From Brachionus manjavacas (Eukaryota; Rotifera; Eurotatoria; Ploima; Brachionidae): a stretch of DNA of 64,000 bases. Shown one piece after another: positions 1-10,214 of the stretch (positions are counted from its first letter, which is position 1; every line of letters starts with the position of its first letter). The translations under genes and the position numbers were made by a program. Where the stretch lies: assembly GCA_019054805.1 (NCBI GenBank), contig JAHQIY010000004.1:2232001-2296000 (forward strand), in the 5' to 3' direction. The notes under the pieces were generated by a model that was not told the origin of the DNA, did not search any database, and worked only from the letters and a program-made list of their open reading frames with translations.

Positions 1-195
1 TTTTTATTTTTAAGTAGTAATTGGACTTTAATTAAATTTTTTCAAAGAAAAAAGTGAAAAAAAATCAAGCCCATAAGTTATGGATCATAATGAAGGGTAG
101 TCCTGCATCCTATTCAAATTCAGAAAATACGAAAATTTTTATAAAATTTTTGGAAACTCCCAATCATCTGTGATTCTGGAAAAGGCAATCTGAGA

Positions 196-775
196 GCTTC
201 AATGTGTGTACAGGAGTGAGACAAGGATGTGTTCTCTCTCCGACACTATTCCTAATACTGATTGACTATGTCATGAAGAAAACAACTGCCAGTGCTAGGG
301 GTTTACAATGGGGATTAACAGCAGCTTGAAGACTTAGACTTTACGGACAATCTGGTGCTAATATCTAATTCAGAAGCGTATATGCATATAAAGACACAAG
401 AGTTGGCGAACAACGCTAAGCCAACCGGGCTCGAAATAAATGTGGCCAAAACGAAAGTTATGTACATAAATACCAAATACACTGGTCTGAGACATTGTCG
501 AATGCTGGCCTATACAGAAGAACAAATTCAGAGCCATTAAGTCAATCCATTAAGAACAAAAGACTGCGGTGGCTCGGGCATGTACTTAGAATGAAAGAAA
601 CACGGATACCAAAAAGAGCCCTTCAGGACACCTCAAGGGCGACGTAAGGTAAGACGACCAGCAGTAACATGGAGGTCAACAATCACGAAAGAGCTCATCG
701 GAATGGGAATGACATGGGGAGAAGCAAGGGTAAAGGCAGAAGATCGACTTGAGTGGAAATCAAAAGTGATGTTTA
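196..775 (+). pseudogene. LINE reverse transcriptase fragment (RTE-like), broken
   Basis: The plus strand encodes, in shifting frames, the palm and C-terminal part of a non-LTR reverse transcriptase. At about 210-300 it reads GVRQGCVLSPTLF. At about 328-540 it reads LEDLDFTDN followed by LEINVAKTKVMYIN, where the usual catalytic FADD box has become FTDN. At about 565-640 it reads RLRWLGHVLRMKETRIP, the typical tail of this family. At least two frameshifts or stops separate the blocks, so it is dead. Fragments at 53140-53345 (endonuclease) and 56870-57142 (RT fingers) look like the same endonuclease-RT family. The clade assignment is from motif style only. Confidence 0.8.
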
Positions 776-1129
776 GTAAGCTTAAAATTATAAAACCAAA
801 CCTTCTAAAAATAAACTGTTTGTATTTTCATCAACGACCATCCTAATAGGTTTGGTGAATTTTAACAAACAGTTTGAACAAGAGACTTGATTTTATTTAA
901 ATATATATTGAAGAACCATTCTTGTTAATTTATATTTTGTATTTGACTTATATATATATTTTATACTTTGGCTACTAAAGTGGCCACTTTCTATTTAGAT
1001 AAATAAAATTATCAAAAATTATTGATTCTTTTTAATTCTTTATTGGGAAAACATTTCAATGACCCTATGCTCCACAAGGAGTGAATAATGAAAAAAAAAT
1101 ATAAATTAAAACAAATAGTCAGCTTTGTT

Positions 1130-1376
1130 ATTTTCAGTCGATTAAATCTATTTTTTGACATTCATATTCTTTATTTGTTTTGTTTCTTTTGGGGATGTCA
1201 TTAATATATATACTAAATAAAAGAGCACTAATTACTGAGCCTTGAGGGACATCTGCAGTTATTTGATATTCGTCGTTCAAGTGGTCATTCACATTTACCT
1301 TAAATGCCCTACTATCTAAAAAGGATCTAATCCAGTTAGTCAAGTAATGAGGTAGATAAATTTTTATCAATTAAAA
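1130..1376 (-). pseudogene. LINE RT core fragment (family A)
   Basis: An open stretch of 78 codons on the minus strand contains [19 protein letters not shown] and [19 protein letters not shown], the conserved RT block 4 of CR1/L2/Jockey-type LINEs. The same DNA recurs at about 31740-31930 on the minus strand with a few dozen differences, so both belong to one dispersed family (family A). The fragment is truncated on both sides. Confidence 0.8.
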
Positions 1377-1715
1377 AAGCTTATTGAATAAAAGCAGTTT
1401 TATTTTAGCTAATAAAAAGCTAATTTAGGTTTCGAAAAAATAAATTAATTTTTCAATAGAATAGATAATTCTTTTTCAAAATCAGCACTTTTACATGAAT
1501 CATATTCTATAACAGACATTTTATTTGCTCTTTTAATGCATTATATTTATTTTTTGTTTTTGTTTTAACACTTAAACGAAGCTTTGCTAGCTTTGCCATA
1601 GACATCTTATGCTCTTTTCTTATCGAAAAAATTGTCAAAATTAAGATATTATTTACAATTTGCTTAAAATAATTTATAATGATTAAGCTTAAAAGACAGA
1701 TGCTCATACATACAT
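1377..1715. other. AT-rich spacer between LINE fragments
   Basis: No supported gene was seen here. The short open frames in this stretch are low-complexity and have no recognisable motif. Confidence 0.5.
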
Positions 1716-1719
1716 AAAG

Positions 1720-2770
1720 AAATACTTTGAAATTCTTGATCTTTTTTTAGTCTCAACTTCATTAATTGACAAAATTACCGACTTAAATGTCTTAAATAGT
1801 CAAGACATAACTAGTGGTCATTTCCCAATCGAAACATCAATTTATCTGGGTTATTAATTAGCTAAAAAATTTAACTATAAGCGAACTGGCAATTATTCAG
1901 CGAGATTTTAAATTCTCAAATAGTTATTTTCCCTGAAAGTTCCATCACTATAGATCAACTAAATGAAAAAATTACAAAAAAAAACATTTCTGCTTCTCAT
2001 AAAAGCATTCCTTATCTTTCTCAGAAAATCTACAAAACCAGTCTTCCCCCGAACATTGTTATTCTGATAAAAGAACGCAGAAAAGTAAGAAGAAACTTCC
2101 AAAAAACTCGCTGTCAAAAGCTCAAGCAAAAATATAATCAACTTACATTTGAGTTAAAAGCCTCTTTAAAAAAATTCTGGAATCAAAATTGGTTTGATTT
2201 TATTAAGAAGATGGGAAAAAACCCACTTACAAGAAGACCTTTTTGGAAAAAATTAATAAATTTAGAACAAAAAAATGATCAAATTTAATCCCAAATTTGT
2301 TTTCAAATGACAAGGAATTCAAAACTAATGAAGAAAAGGGAAAATGCTTTGGAGAACTCTTATCTTCAATATTTAGTCCTAATTATGGTTTAATTGATAC
2401 TAAGAAAGATTTCGAAATACTTAATTCTAACTCTGAATTTTTTAGAAATTATGATCAGTGTATTTTTAATGATCCAATTTGCTTAAATGAATTAATTATG
2501 GCTTTAAAAAGATTTAAAAATGAAGCGGCATCAGGACCTGACCAAATTCATAATTTAATATTAAAAAACTTACCTAGAAATACATTAATAGAAATCATAG
2601 AACTTTTTAATTTATCTCTTAGAGAAGGTAAGGTCCCAAAAGCGTGGAAAACTTCGAACATTACAATGATTCAAAAAAAGGCCACTAATTTTCTAGATCC
2701 TTTAAATTAAAGACCAATTAGTATAACGAGTTGTTTAGGAAAGTTACTGGAACGAATAGTTTATTCAAGT
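1720..2770 (+). pseudogene. Jockey-like LINE fragment, first copy
   Basis: At about 1724-1850 the plus strand reads LDLFLVSTSLIDKI and then DITSGHFPIE, the end of an AP-type endonuclease (usual motif SDHFPI). The EN-RT linker follows (KERRKVRRNF). A 137-codon open frame at 2297-2710 holds GPDQIHNLILKNLP and KVPKAWKTSNITMIQKK, the start of an RT domain. An in-frame TAA replaces the N/Y codon just before RPISITSCLGKLLERIV. Another stop separates the linker from the RT frame, so the element is dead and truncated inside the RT. The part from 2030 onward is repeated downstream. Confidence 0.85.
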
Positions 2771-4122
2771 TGATTCATCGTTTTTAATACGATATTGATC
2801 TTTTAAACAAAAACACCTAAAATTTCAAATGATTTTAATAAAAATAATCTCACTGTCACAGATCTTGCTTTTTTTGCTTTTGTTTTTATATTAAGAATAA
2901 TTACTAAAGCATTTTGTAAAAAAATTTTGATTAAATTAATTTAATTAAATGATTTTTATTAATCCGTAATCCGAGGTTTGTTAATTCGAGATAAAAAAAT
3001 AAAATCAATTGAAGATGATCTTTTTTTATTTTTAGTTAATTTTCTACAGAATTCCAAATAAACTAAACTAATAAACTAATCTACAAAACCAGTCTTCCCC
3101 CGAACATTGTTATTCTGATAAAAGAACGCAGAAAAGTAAGAAGAAACTTCCAAAAAACTCGCTGTCAAAAGCTCAAGCAAAAATATAATCAACTTACATT
3201 TGAGTTAAAAGCCTCTTTAAAAAAATTCTGGAATCAAAATTGGTTTGATTTTATTAAGAAGATGGGAAAAAACCCACTTACAAGAAGACCTTTTTGGAAA
3301 AAAATTAATAAATTTAGAACAAAAAAATGATCAAATTTAATCCCAAATTTGTTTTCAAATGACAAGGAATTCAAAACTAATGAAGAAAAGGGAAAATGCT
3401 TTGGAGAACTCTTATCTTCAATATTTAGTCCTAATTATGGTTTAATTGATACTAAGAAAGATTTCGAAATACTTAATTCTAACTCTGAATTTTTTAGAAA
3501 TTATGATCAGTGTATTTTTAATGATCCAATTTGCTTAAATGAATTAATTATGGCTTTAAAAAGATTTAAAAATGAAGCGGCATCAGGACCTGACCAAATT
3601 CATAATTTAATATTAAAAAACTTACCTAGAAATACATTAATAGAAATCATAGAACTTTTTAATTTATCTCTTAGAGAAGGTAAGGTCCCAAAAGCGTGGA
3701 AAACTTCGAACATTACAATGATTCAAAAAAAGGCCACTAATTTTCTAGATCCTTTAAATTAAAGACCAATTAGTATAACGAGTTGTTTAGGAAAGTTACT
3801 GGAACGAATAGTTTATTCAAGTTGATTCATCGTTTTTAATACGATATTGATCTTTTAAACAAAAACACCTAAAATTTCAAATGATTTTAATAAAAATAAT
3901 CTCACTGTCACAGATCTTGCTTTTTTTGCTTTTGTTTTTATATTAAGAATAATTACTAAAGCATTTTGTAAAAAAATTTTGATTAAATTAATTTAATTAA
4001 ATGATTTTTATTAATCCGTAATCCGAGGTTTGTTAATTCGAGATAAAAAAATAAAATCAATTGAAGATGATCTTTTTTTATTTTTAGTTAATTTTCTACA
4101 GAATTCCAAATAAACTAATCTA
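2030..4122 (+). repeat. Tandem direct duplication, about 1.05-kb unit
   Basis: The block 2030-3080 is followed directly by a second, almost identical copy at 3081-about 4122. The LINE open frame at 2297-2710 and its copy at 3349-3762 encode the same 137 residues. One clear difference is an extra A in the run near 3300, which shifts the offset from 1051 to 1052. The endonuclease part at 1720-2029 is present only before copy 1, as expected if the duplication arose after the LINE inserted. It could also be an assembly artefact. Confidence 0.95.
3081..3825 (+). pseudogene. Jockey-like LINE fragment, second tandem copy
   Basis: This is the duplicated LINE segment (linker and first part of RT). 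It carries the same inactivating stop before RPISITSCLG, at about 3760, as the first copy. Sharing the same lesion shows the LINE was already dead when the segment duplicated. Confidence 0.9.
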
Positions 4123-6098
4123 AAAAAATCAAAATTTTTCGATTTTTTAATCTAAATAATTTAGCTTATGAAATACGGGTCTGTTGTTTTAAGATTGAAA
4201 ATTATCCATATTTTTTGCCTTAAAATAAAATCAATTTATAAAAAAAATAATGTAAAACCAACGTTATAAATATTTTTAAAATTAGAGAAAAAAAATTTGC
4301 CTATTTTTGAACTAAAAAAATTATTCCAAACCTGATAAGCATTCAAAGTATATTTGAATATTGAAATCGGTAATTAAAAGCAAATACGAAGATTCAACGG
4401 TTTGAATTTCAAGAGGTTGTTTAATATTTTCAACAAAAATTTCTTCATAGTCCTCTTTTTTAAAAATTATAAATTTTTATAAATTTAAAAAAAATCAAAA
4501 AAAAGGAAATTTTTACTTATTATTTGAATCGATTTTAGATCATTATTTTCAGTCAGTTGTAGGGTACAATCATTTTCTAGTCTTCGGTTCCTAATGACCA
4601 TTACGTTTTCAATAAAAATGTTTTTCATTTTTGAAAATATAGTTGGATTTTGAATTTTGAAATTAAATTCCTTTTTTTTTTAATTTAATTTCAATTAATT
4701 TGAAGGACTCATGCTTATTGACAAATAATTTGTCCATTTTTATTTTTCCTGTTTCAATTTATTTCAAAATAATCTACGGTCAAATTACTCAATTTATTTC
4801 AGAGTTGGTCAATTGTCAAAGTCATGTCTGGACTTTGACATTAAAATTTATTGGAGTCAAAGTAAGAGTTTCACTTTGAATTTTAACGATTCTGCTTTTA
4901 AAGCTTGACTTTTTATTTATTAATTATTAATCATTTTTATTATTATTTCATAATCATTACTTTAATATAAAATCAGGGTTTTTAGTTCTAAGTTAAAGTC
5001 CAAATCATAAGAAAAAGTCCAAGTCTATTTATTTTTGTTCGAAAAGAGCCCGTATAGCCTAATGGTTTGCGTACAAAGACTTCTGATCGAAAAACTTTTT
5101 TTTTAAATTAAAAATTTTATATTTTTAAATTATACAATTTAGAAGAGTTCTATTTCTATTTAAAAATTTTTTTCTTAATATTCAACCAGTTTCAAAAACG
5201 AACCGATTTTCCTTTAAAACCGGTTTCCCTCCCTATTATGTCGCCCTCGATCTACGCACACCAACGCCCAGAAAGTTTTGCCACTGAACTGTTGCAACGC
5301 ATCACAAAGAAGGGCACACGCGTAGCTGATGTGCATGCTTACTTTTTACCTTTTTAGATAAATAAAAGTATTCGAACCATCCGACTTAAGTCTTCACATT
5401 TTTTTATCCATCCAAACTAGCAACCCAGAACTAAACTATAAAGAATAGAATACTCCCTATCTATAATATCTATACACTTAATTTTTAAGATATCATTTGG
5501 AATATGCAGAAGGCACCTGGAGTCCTGATTTAAAAATAGATATCAAAATTCGTAAAAAATTAAAAAAAATTTTTTTGATTTTTTCTATTTTTCACATTTT
5601 TTTTTATATCTGAGTCAAATAAATAGAATCGGCAATCCATCAGTCGGAATCAAGGACTTTCGTTCCATGTAGTTATAATGGTGGTTAAGCAAGTATTTGA
5701 CTTTTAAAAAAAATAATCTTGAATTTTTTTTGGAACGTTTAAAAAAATCTGCTTTTTTATCACTAATTAAACTTCACTTTTTAAATTTACTTTTATCTAA
5801 AGAATGAATTTAAATTAACTAATTGACTTTATTAAGACAAAAATATTTTAAATACTCTTAAAAAAAAACTTTTTTTAAAAGACTTCTGGTCCAAATTTTT
5901 TTAAAATTTTAAAATGGATTCTAGACTATTAAATATTCGGCATATTTTTCATTCTATTTGGTCGTTATCTTTATCTAGTAATTGTTACATTATTAATTCT
6001 TCCAACAAAACTATTTTAGGATTCACTATCCAAATCAAGCATTTTGAAATTTTGTGGAATGATTCTATTAAATCCCCTGGAATGTAAAAAAAGTTTTT
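4123..6098. other. AT-rich DNA without a gene
   Basis: Long A and T runs dominate and no coding sequence was recognised. Two oddities are present. A tRNA-like stretch at about 5049-5095 looks like D- and anticodon-arm remnants but has no T arm. A more GC-rich patch at 5225-5395 holds an AATAAA and ends in a run resembling an LTR end. Neither is strong enough to name. Confidence 0.5.
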
Positions 6099-6103
6099 AA
6101 CAT
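6099..6103. repeat. Target site duplication AACAT, left
   Basis: AACAT directly precedes the TG of the left LTR and is repeated after the CA of the right LTR at 10365-10369. Confidence 0.9.
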
Positions 6104-6265
6104 TGAAATAAAGTAACTTATTTAATAAAGTTTAAATACTTTATTAAACTTATCAAGAAAAAATATCTCTCTCGAAAAATCATAAATCTCAAATATAAAT
6201 ATGAAATACGCGTGCATGCAACTGCACAGCGAACCGCGTACATACACAGTGATGTCTTCATCACA
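6104..6265 (-). repeat. 3' LTR (162 bp)
   Basis: Read on the minus strand it starts TGTGATGAAGACATC and ends TTTATTTCA. It matches the LTR at 10215-10364 throughout, except for one small indel and substitution cluster near 6143-6160 that makes this copy 12 bp longer. An AATAAA-type signal lies near its end. Confidence 0.93.
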
Positions 6266-8063
6266 TCTTCTCCCCCGCTTGAGCCGAAAGCTTGGCCTGC
6301 CTCCGCGTCTGCATCTGGTGAGTGGGCGGGTTTGCTGCCGTGCGCGCTGCACCTGCCGCCGCCGCTGCTGCCCTGTTGGCTGCCGCCTGCGCTGCCGTGG
6401 GCCGTCCTGCTTTGCGCTGCTGCGCCTGGGCCTCGTCTTGGGACGTCCTCGGCTTCGAGCTGTCGACCGTCGCGGTCGGAACCTGCTGTACTGCCGTTAC
6501 CCCGTCTCCTGCTGCCTGCGTTGACTCCGCTTTTCTGGTCGTGCGCGTCGGTGCCGTTTCGGTGCCTTCCCACCCTCTCGAAGATTCGGCAGAATCCAGG
6601 GAAACTGGCTGGGCGCTCTGAAGCGGCGCGTTCAGGTCAAACGGTAAAAGGCCGGATGGCCTCGGAACCGGCGGGCACTTGATCTTCGCGTGCGACCGAA
6701 GGCTGGTGAGTTCTTCGTCGTCGTTGTTGCTGCTCCGGAACAACTTGAAGAACGACACGTTGCGTGTCGTCAAAATGTGGTTGTGCCGGTACACACTCAC
6801 CATGCTGCCTTTCCGCTCCGTGATGACGTACGGCTCCGGGTCCCACTCAGGCGTTGTCTTGCATACTCGCTGAAGCTTCCGGAGTACAAGATCACCCACC
6901 TTCAACTCGGACTGCTGCACACGCATGCGAGCGTTGTACTCGCGCGTCATCACCTCCTTAGCCTTGCGATCGTTCTCCTGCGCGAAACGATGCGCGGCCT
7001 GGTTGCCGCTCTGATCACAGGCGGGAGCGCTGAGCTGCGGGATGCCCGACGTCCGGCTGTAGCCCATCATGAGCTGAGCGGGGGCTACCTTCATGGTGTT
7101 ATGAGGAGTCTCCCGGTATGCCCTCAGAAACCGTCGTAGAGCGACGTTCTTGTCTACTCCCTCGATGGTGGCTGTCCTCAGCACTTTCCCGAGCTTCTTC
7201 ATGAAGCTCTCCGTCTCGGCGTTCGCCCTGGGCCAGAGTGGCGTGATCCGGCGATGCCGAAAGCCTAGCCGCTTGGCGAATGCCGCGAACGAGTGCGACT
7301 GGAACGGCGATCCGTTGTCAGTCTTGTATATTAGTGGCGTGCCGAACATGCTGAACAGCTCGTCCAGAACCGGGATCACAGTGTCGGCAGACACAGACCG
7401 GATGTGGTGGACCATCGCCCAGCGCGAGTACTCGCAGTGGTTGACGAACCAGTACGAGCCATCCGCCATCGGTCCGAAAAAATCGCCGCCGACGACTTGC
7501 CACGGTCCTTGAGGCATCGGTGACGCTACCATCGGCTCGTATGATCGCCGATCGGTGTTCGCCTGGCACGCTTGGCACCTCTTCACTCTGTTGTGGACCA
7601 TCTCGTCGATGCCCGGAAACCAGACGCGTGCTCGGACGAGAGCCTTTGTCTTCTCGATGCCCTGGTGTCCGGTGTGTGCCAGGTCTGCGACTCGGTCTCG
7701 CAGTGCTGCGGGCACGACGATGCGCTGATCTCGGAGGAGGATGCCGCTCGTCGTGGCGTTGATCTCTTTTGCAGCGTGTCGATACGCCGAAAGATGTGGT
7801 GGAAGCTGTGTTCGCACCTCGCTCCTGCACCAGACTAGCAGCCGTTGTAGTTCGCTATCTGCCAAGGTCGCAGCGGCGATCTCCTCGAGCGTGATCGCCT
7901 CCGGCACTGCACTCCGCACGATGGTGTTGATGTAGCGCCCCGTCTTACTTTCCTCGATCTCGGTCGTCAGACTTACCTTCGGATCCGGATGTCGCGAGAA
8001 GTAGTCCGCGATGATGGACAAGCCAGGTCGGTGCTCGATCGAGTAGTCAAACTGAGAAGCCGC
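6261..8063 (-). CDS. Integrase part of Pol (5' truncated by deletion)
   Basis: This open frame encodes the last residues of the RNase H/connection region (FDYSIEHRPG, then ADYFSRHPDP) followed by a complete retroviral-type integrase. Counting from the codon at 8021, an HHCC zinc-binding region spans residues about 116-152 (HTGHQG ... CQACQ). The catalytic triad is D180 (GGDFFGP), D235 (KTDNGSPF) and E271 (AETESF), with the canonical 35 residues between the last two. A GPY/F-like module follows at about 375-430, then a long Pro/Ala/Gln-rich tail reaching the polypurine tract. Upstream, the frame is closed by TAG at 8064-8066 and lies in a different frame from the RT, because a deletion joined the two parts. 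Integrase would insert the cDNA copy into chromosomal DNA. Confidence 0.93.
   Translation of the reverse strand, partial: AASQFDYSIEHRPGLSIIADYFSRHPDPKVSLTTEIEESKTGRYINTIVRSAVPEAITLEEIAAATLADSELQRLLVWCRSEVRTQLPPHLSAYRHAAKEINATTSGILLRDQRIVVPAALRDRVADLAHTGHQGIEKTKALVRARVWFPGIDEMVHNRVKRCQACQANTDRRSYEPMVASPMPQGPWQVVGGDFFGPMADGSYWFVNHCEYSRWAMVHHIRSVSADTVIPVLDELFSMFGTPLIYKTDNGSPFQSHSFAAFAKRLGFRHRRITPLWPRANAETESFMKKLGKVLRTATIEGVDKNVALRRFLRAYRETPHNTMKVAPAQLMMGYSRTSGIPQLSAPACDQSGNQAAHRFAQENDRKAKEVMTREYNARMRVQQSELKVGDLVLRKLQRVCKTTPEWDPEPYVITERKGSMVSVYRHNHILTTRNVSFFKLFRSSNNDDEELTSLRSHAKIKCPPVPRPSGLLPFDLNAPLQSAQPVSLDSAESSRGWEGTETAPTRTTRKAESTQAAGDGVTAVQQVPTATVDSSKPRTSQDEAQAQQRKAGRPTAAQAAANRAAAAAAGAARTAANPPTHQMQTRRQAKLSAQAGEKM
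6266..6280 (-). promoter_or_regulatory. Polypurine tract
   Basis: On the minus strand GCGGGGGAGAAGA sits immediately upstream of the 3' LTR. This is the position and composition expected of the plus-strand primer for reverse transcription. Confidence 0.85.
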
Positions 8064-9460
8064 CTAAGCACTCGCATGAGGTTCCGGTCGTGTTCTGCCT
8101 GGTCCTTCCCGTATACCAGAATGTCGTCGGTCATGTTCAACTGACCTTCGCATCCGAGCAGGATGTTGCGAAGGCCCTCCGTGAACACCTCGGACGCGCA
8201 CGAAATACCCATGTGCAGGCGCTTGTAACGATACAGCCCTCGATGCGTTGTGATGGTCGTGAAGTTCCGACTCTCCTGGTCCAACGCGAACTGATGAAAC
8301 GCTTTGATGAGGTCTATCTTTGAGAAGACCGTGGCGCCGTTGACCTGCGTGATGAGGTCCTCAATTGTTTTACCTGGAAATCGGGTCCGTCGGATCGCTT
8401 TGTTGAGCGCCTTGGAGTCACACGTGAGCCGAATCTCCAACGTGTACTCCGTACGCTTGTTCCTCAAGTTGGCGTGCGCCGTCTTGTCCTTGGGCACCAC
8501 AACTAGGTTTGAGACCCATGGGGTCGGTCCGCTGCTGCTGTCGACGGGCTCGAGAATAATCTGCTCGACCTGCTTGTCCAGCTCTCTTCCCACTGTCTCC
8601 CGCAGGTGGAACGCAACCGGGCGTTGCGGCTGTCTCACGGGGTTGACGTTCGGGTCGACATCCAGCTTGACGCTGATATCCTTCGCGCAGCCTAGCTTTC
8701 CACTGAAAAGTTCAGGGAATCTGGCTACGAGCCATTCCACGGTGTGTTGCTCGATGATGGAGGATTCGGCCTCCAGTGACCGTCTACAGCTGAGAGAGGC
8801 GATCGGCTTGGCGATGCTCACCACTCCCAGATCGACACAAGTGCGCTTGCTGAGCAGGTTCTCAGCCTCGCCTTCAACCACGACGAATGTGGCTCTTGCC
8901 CACGTCCCACGGAATGACACGTCCGCTTCGAACTTACCCAGGAATGGGATCGGCAATCTAGACTTGTACCCAAAGTACTGAGTCGTGAACGGTGTCAAGG
9001 GCGTCGCTCGTTCCAGCCTCTTGTAAGCGTACTGGCTGATCGTGTTGATCGCGCTGCCCGTGTCGATGACAAACACGGTTTTGCCACCGCGAAGACCGAC
9101 CTCTACTCGGTCTGCCTCGCCGTTCGCATCTTCGTCCAGGCTCATCAGCGTATACTTGCTGGCATTCTTGTACCGGAGGAATTCGGCAAACTCCTCGTAC
9201 TCCGAATGTGACTTCGGAACTTGCGCAATTACCGTACCCGTTGCCACTCCTCGACGCGCTGCCTTGTCCGGCCTTTGGCCTGCCTTGACGTCCTGCGCGG
9301 CAGGCTGCCGCAAAGTGGTTCTCGATTCCACAATTCGCACAAAGCTTACCCCGAGCCGGGCATACGCTAAATGCGTGCGGCGAACCGTTGCAGTTCCGGC
9401 ATTTGTCCGATCCTTGGCTCTCTTGCGCTGCCGATGGTGCACTCTGACGCTGGTTTCCAC
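7973..9460 (-). CDS. Pol: aspartic protease and truncated reverse transcriptase
   Basis: From the ATG at 9460, an aspartic protease motif VFVIDTGSAINTI lies at residues 129-141. The RT has CDSKALNKAIRR near 348, the palm motif FSKIDLIKAFHQF with the first catalytic Asp at 383, and NMTDDILVYG with the Asp pair at 445-446 (mag-type elements often use S/T-DD rather than YxDD). The match stops at HDRNLMRVLRRL (about residue 467). The next bases belong to the far end of RNase H in another frame, so the last 28 residues are out-of-frame junk. RT thumb and RNase H, usually about 200 residues, are absent. Pol is in the +1 frame relative to gag and overlaps its end. Confidence 0.92.
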   Translation of the reverse strand: METSVRVHHRQRKRAKDRTNAGTATVRRTHLAYARLGVSFVRIVESRTTLRQPAAQDVKAGQRPDKAARRGVATGTVIAQVPKSHSEYEEFAEFLRYKNASKYTLMSLDEDANGEADRVEVGLRGGKTVFVIDTGSAINTISQYAYKRLERATPLTPFTTQYFGYKSRLPIPFLGKFEADVSFRGTWARATFVVVEGEAENLLSKRTCVDLGVVSIAKPIASLSCRRSLEAESSIIEQHTVEWLVARFPELFSGKLGCAKDISVKLDVDPNVNPVRQPQRPVAFHLRETVGRELDKQVEQIILEPVDSSSGPTPWVSNLVVVPKDKTAHANLRNKRTEYTLEIRLTCDSKALNKAIRRTRFPGKTIEDLITQVNGATVFSKIDLIKAFHQFALDQESRNFTTITTHRGLYRYKRLHMGISCASEVFTEGLRNILLGCEGQLNMTDDILVYGKDQAEHDRNLMRVLRRLLSLTTRSSTDLACPSSRTTSRDIRIRR

Positions 9461-10160
9461 CAGCGTTCCTGTCGGGCTTCTCGTTGCGAGTCGGTTGGCC
9501 GCGGTCCGTGCGGAACAGGGCTTTTCCGCGCCCTTCGAGCTCTCTCGGGGTTGGCTTCGTCAGGCCATCGACGCTGTCGCTGTTGGTCTCGCAGTTGCGG
9601 GCAATATTGAGAGCCTTTACGAGTGTCAAGTCGTCGTCCTCCTCGCAGCACTAGCTCTCGAAGCGCCGGATTCCCGTGGTGTGCACCAGGTGGCCCAGGA
9701 TCTCGCGGTCTACATCCTTAGCGTCGCCGAACTTGCAGTGAGCGGTGAGTTCGCGAAGGCGCATGACGTACTGGTCCACCGACTCGTCCTGGCGCCTTGT
9801 CGCTCGACGGAACACACACTGCTCCGTCCATTTCGACCTCTTCGTCCGAAAATAATTGGACATGAGCGCGTAGCACTCAGGCAGCGTGTCCATGTCGGGT
9901 ATGTCCTGCTTGGTGTCTGTCGGGGTTGAGGTCGGATCGGGCTTCATCTTGCCCTCCGGCTTCGAAAGCGTGTGGAAAATTTTCCTCGCCTGCTCGCCCA
10001 TCTGGAGCTTGAAGAGGACTTTGCCCTTGCCGTCATTAATTTCGTTGGCTTCCAAATAGAGCTTGAAACCCTCCAGCCACGCCTCCCAGCGCGGTCCTAG
10101 CGTGCTTGCGTCGCCCGCCGGGTACTTGAAGGTCTCAAGTTGACCGTATGTCGCTGACAT
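9330..10160 (-). pseudogene. Gag with in-frame amber stop
   Basis: The frame begins with ATG at 10160 (MSATYGQLETFKYP). It encodes a capsid-like domain with a polar TKRSKWTEQCVFRRA stretch and RQDESVDQYVMRLRELT, the conserved major homology-like region. TAG at 9651-9653 interrupts it after GIRRFES, and the same frame then continues (LTLVKALNIARNCE) to nucleocapsid. Two perfect CX2CX4HX4C knuckles are present, CRNCNGSPHAFSVC and CANCGIENHFAAAC. The stop falls between capsid and nucleocapsid and is probably a point mutation rather than programmed readthrough. Past 9330 the frame overlaps pol. Confidence 0.9.
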
Positions 10161-10200
10161 TTCCCTAGAAGCACTTTATTAGTCTTCTGGGGGGCTTTTA

Positions 10201-10212
10201 TCCTCGTCGCCA
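10201..10212 (-). promoter_or_regulatory. Primer binding site
   Basis: Two bases after the 5' LTR the minus strand reads TGGCGACGAGGA. TGG complements a tRNA 3' CCA end, as expected for a minus-strand primer site. The tRNA species was not assigned. Confidence 0.8.
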
Positions 10213-10214
10213 GA

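Noticed and set aside
5047..5096. tRNA-like sequence (GTATAGCCTAATGGTT ... GACTTCTGATC)
   Set aside because: D-arm and anticodon-arm-like text is present but the T arm and acceptor pairing are missing, so it is at most a tRNA or SINE remnant.
5225..5395. Possible solo LTR (GC-richer patch with AATAAA and a CA end)
   Set aside because: No matching copy, target duplication or clear start could be identified.
6201..7838. Several plus-strand open frames opposite the retrotransposon
   Set aside because: They are antisense shadows of the GC-rich integrase gene, with no protein motifs of their own.
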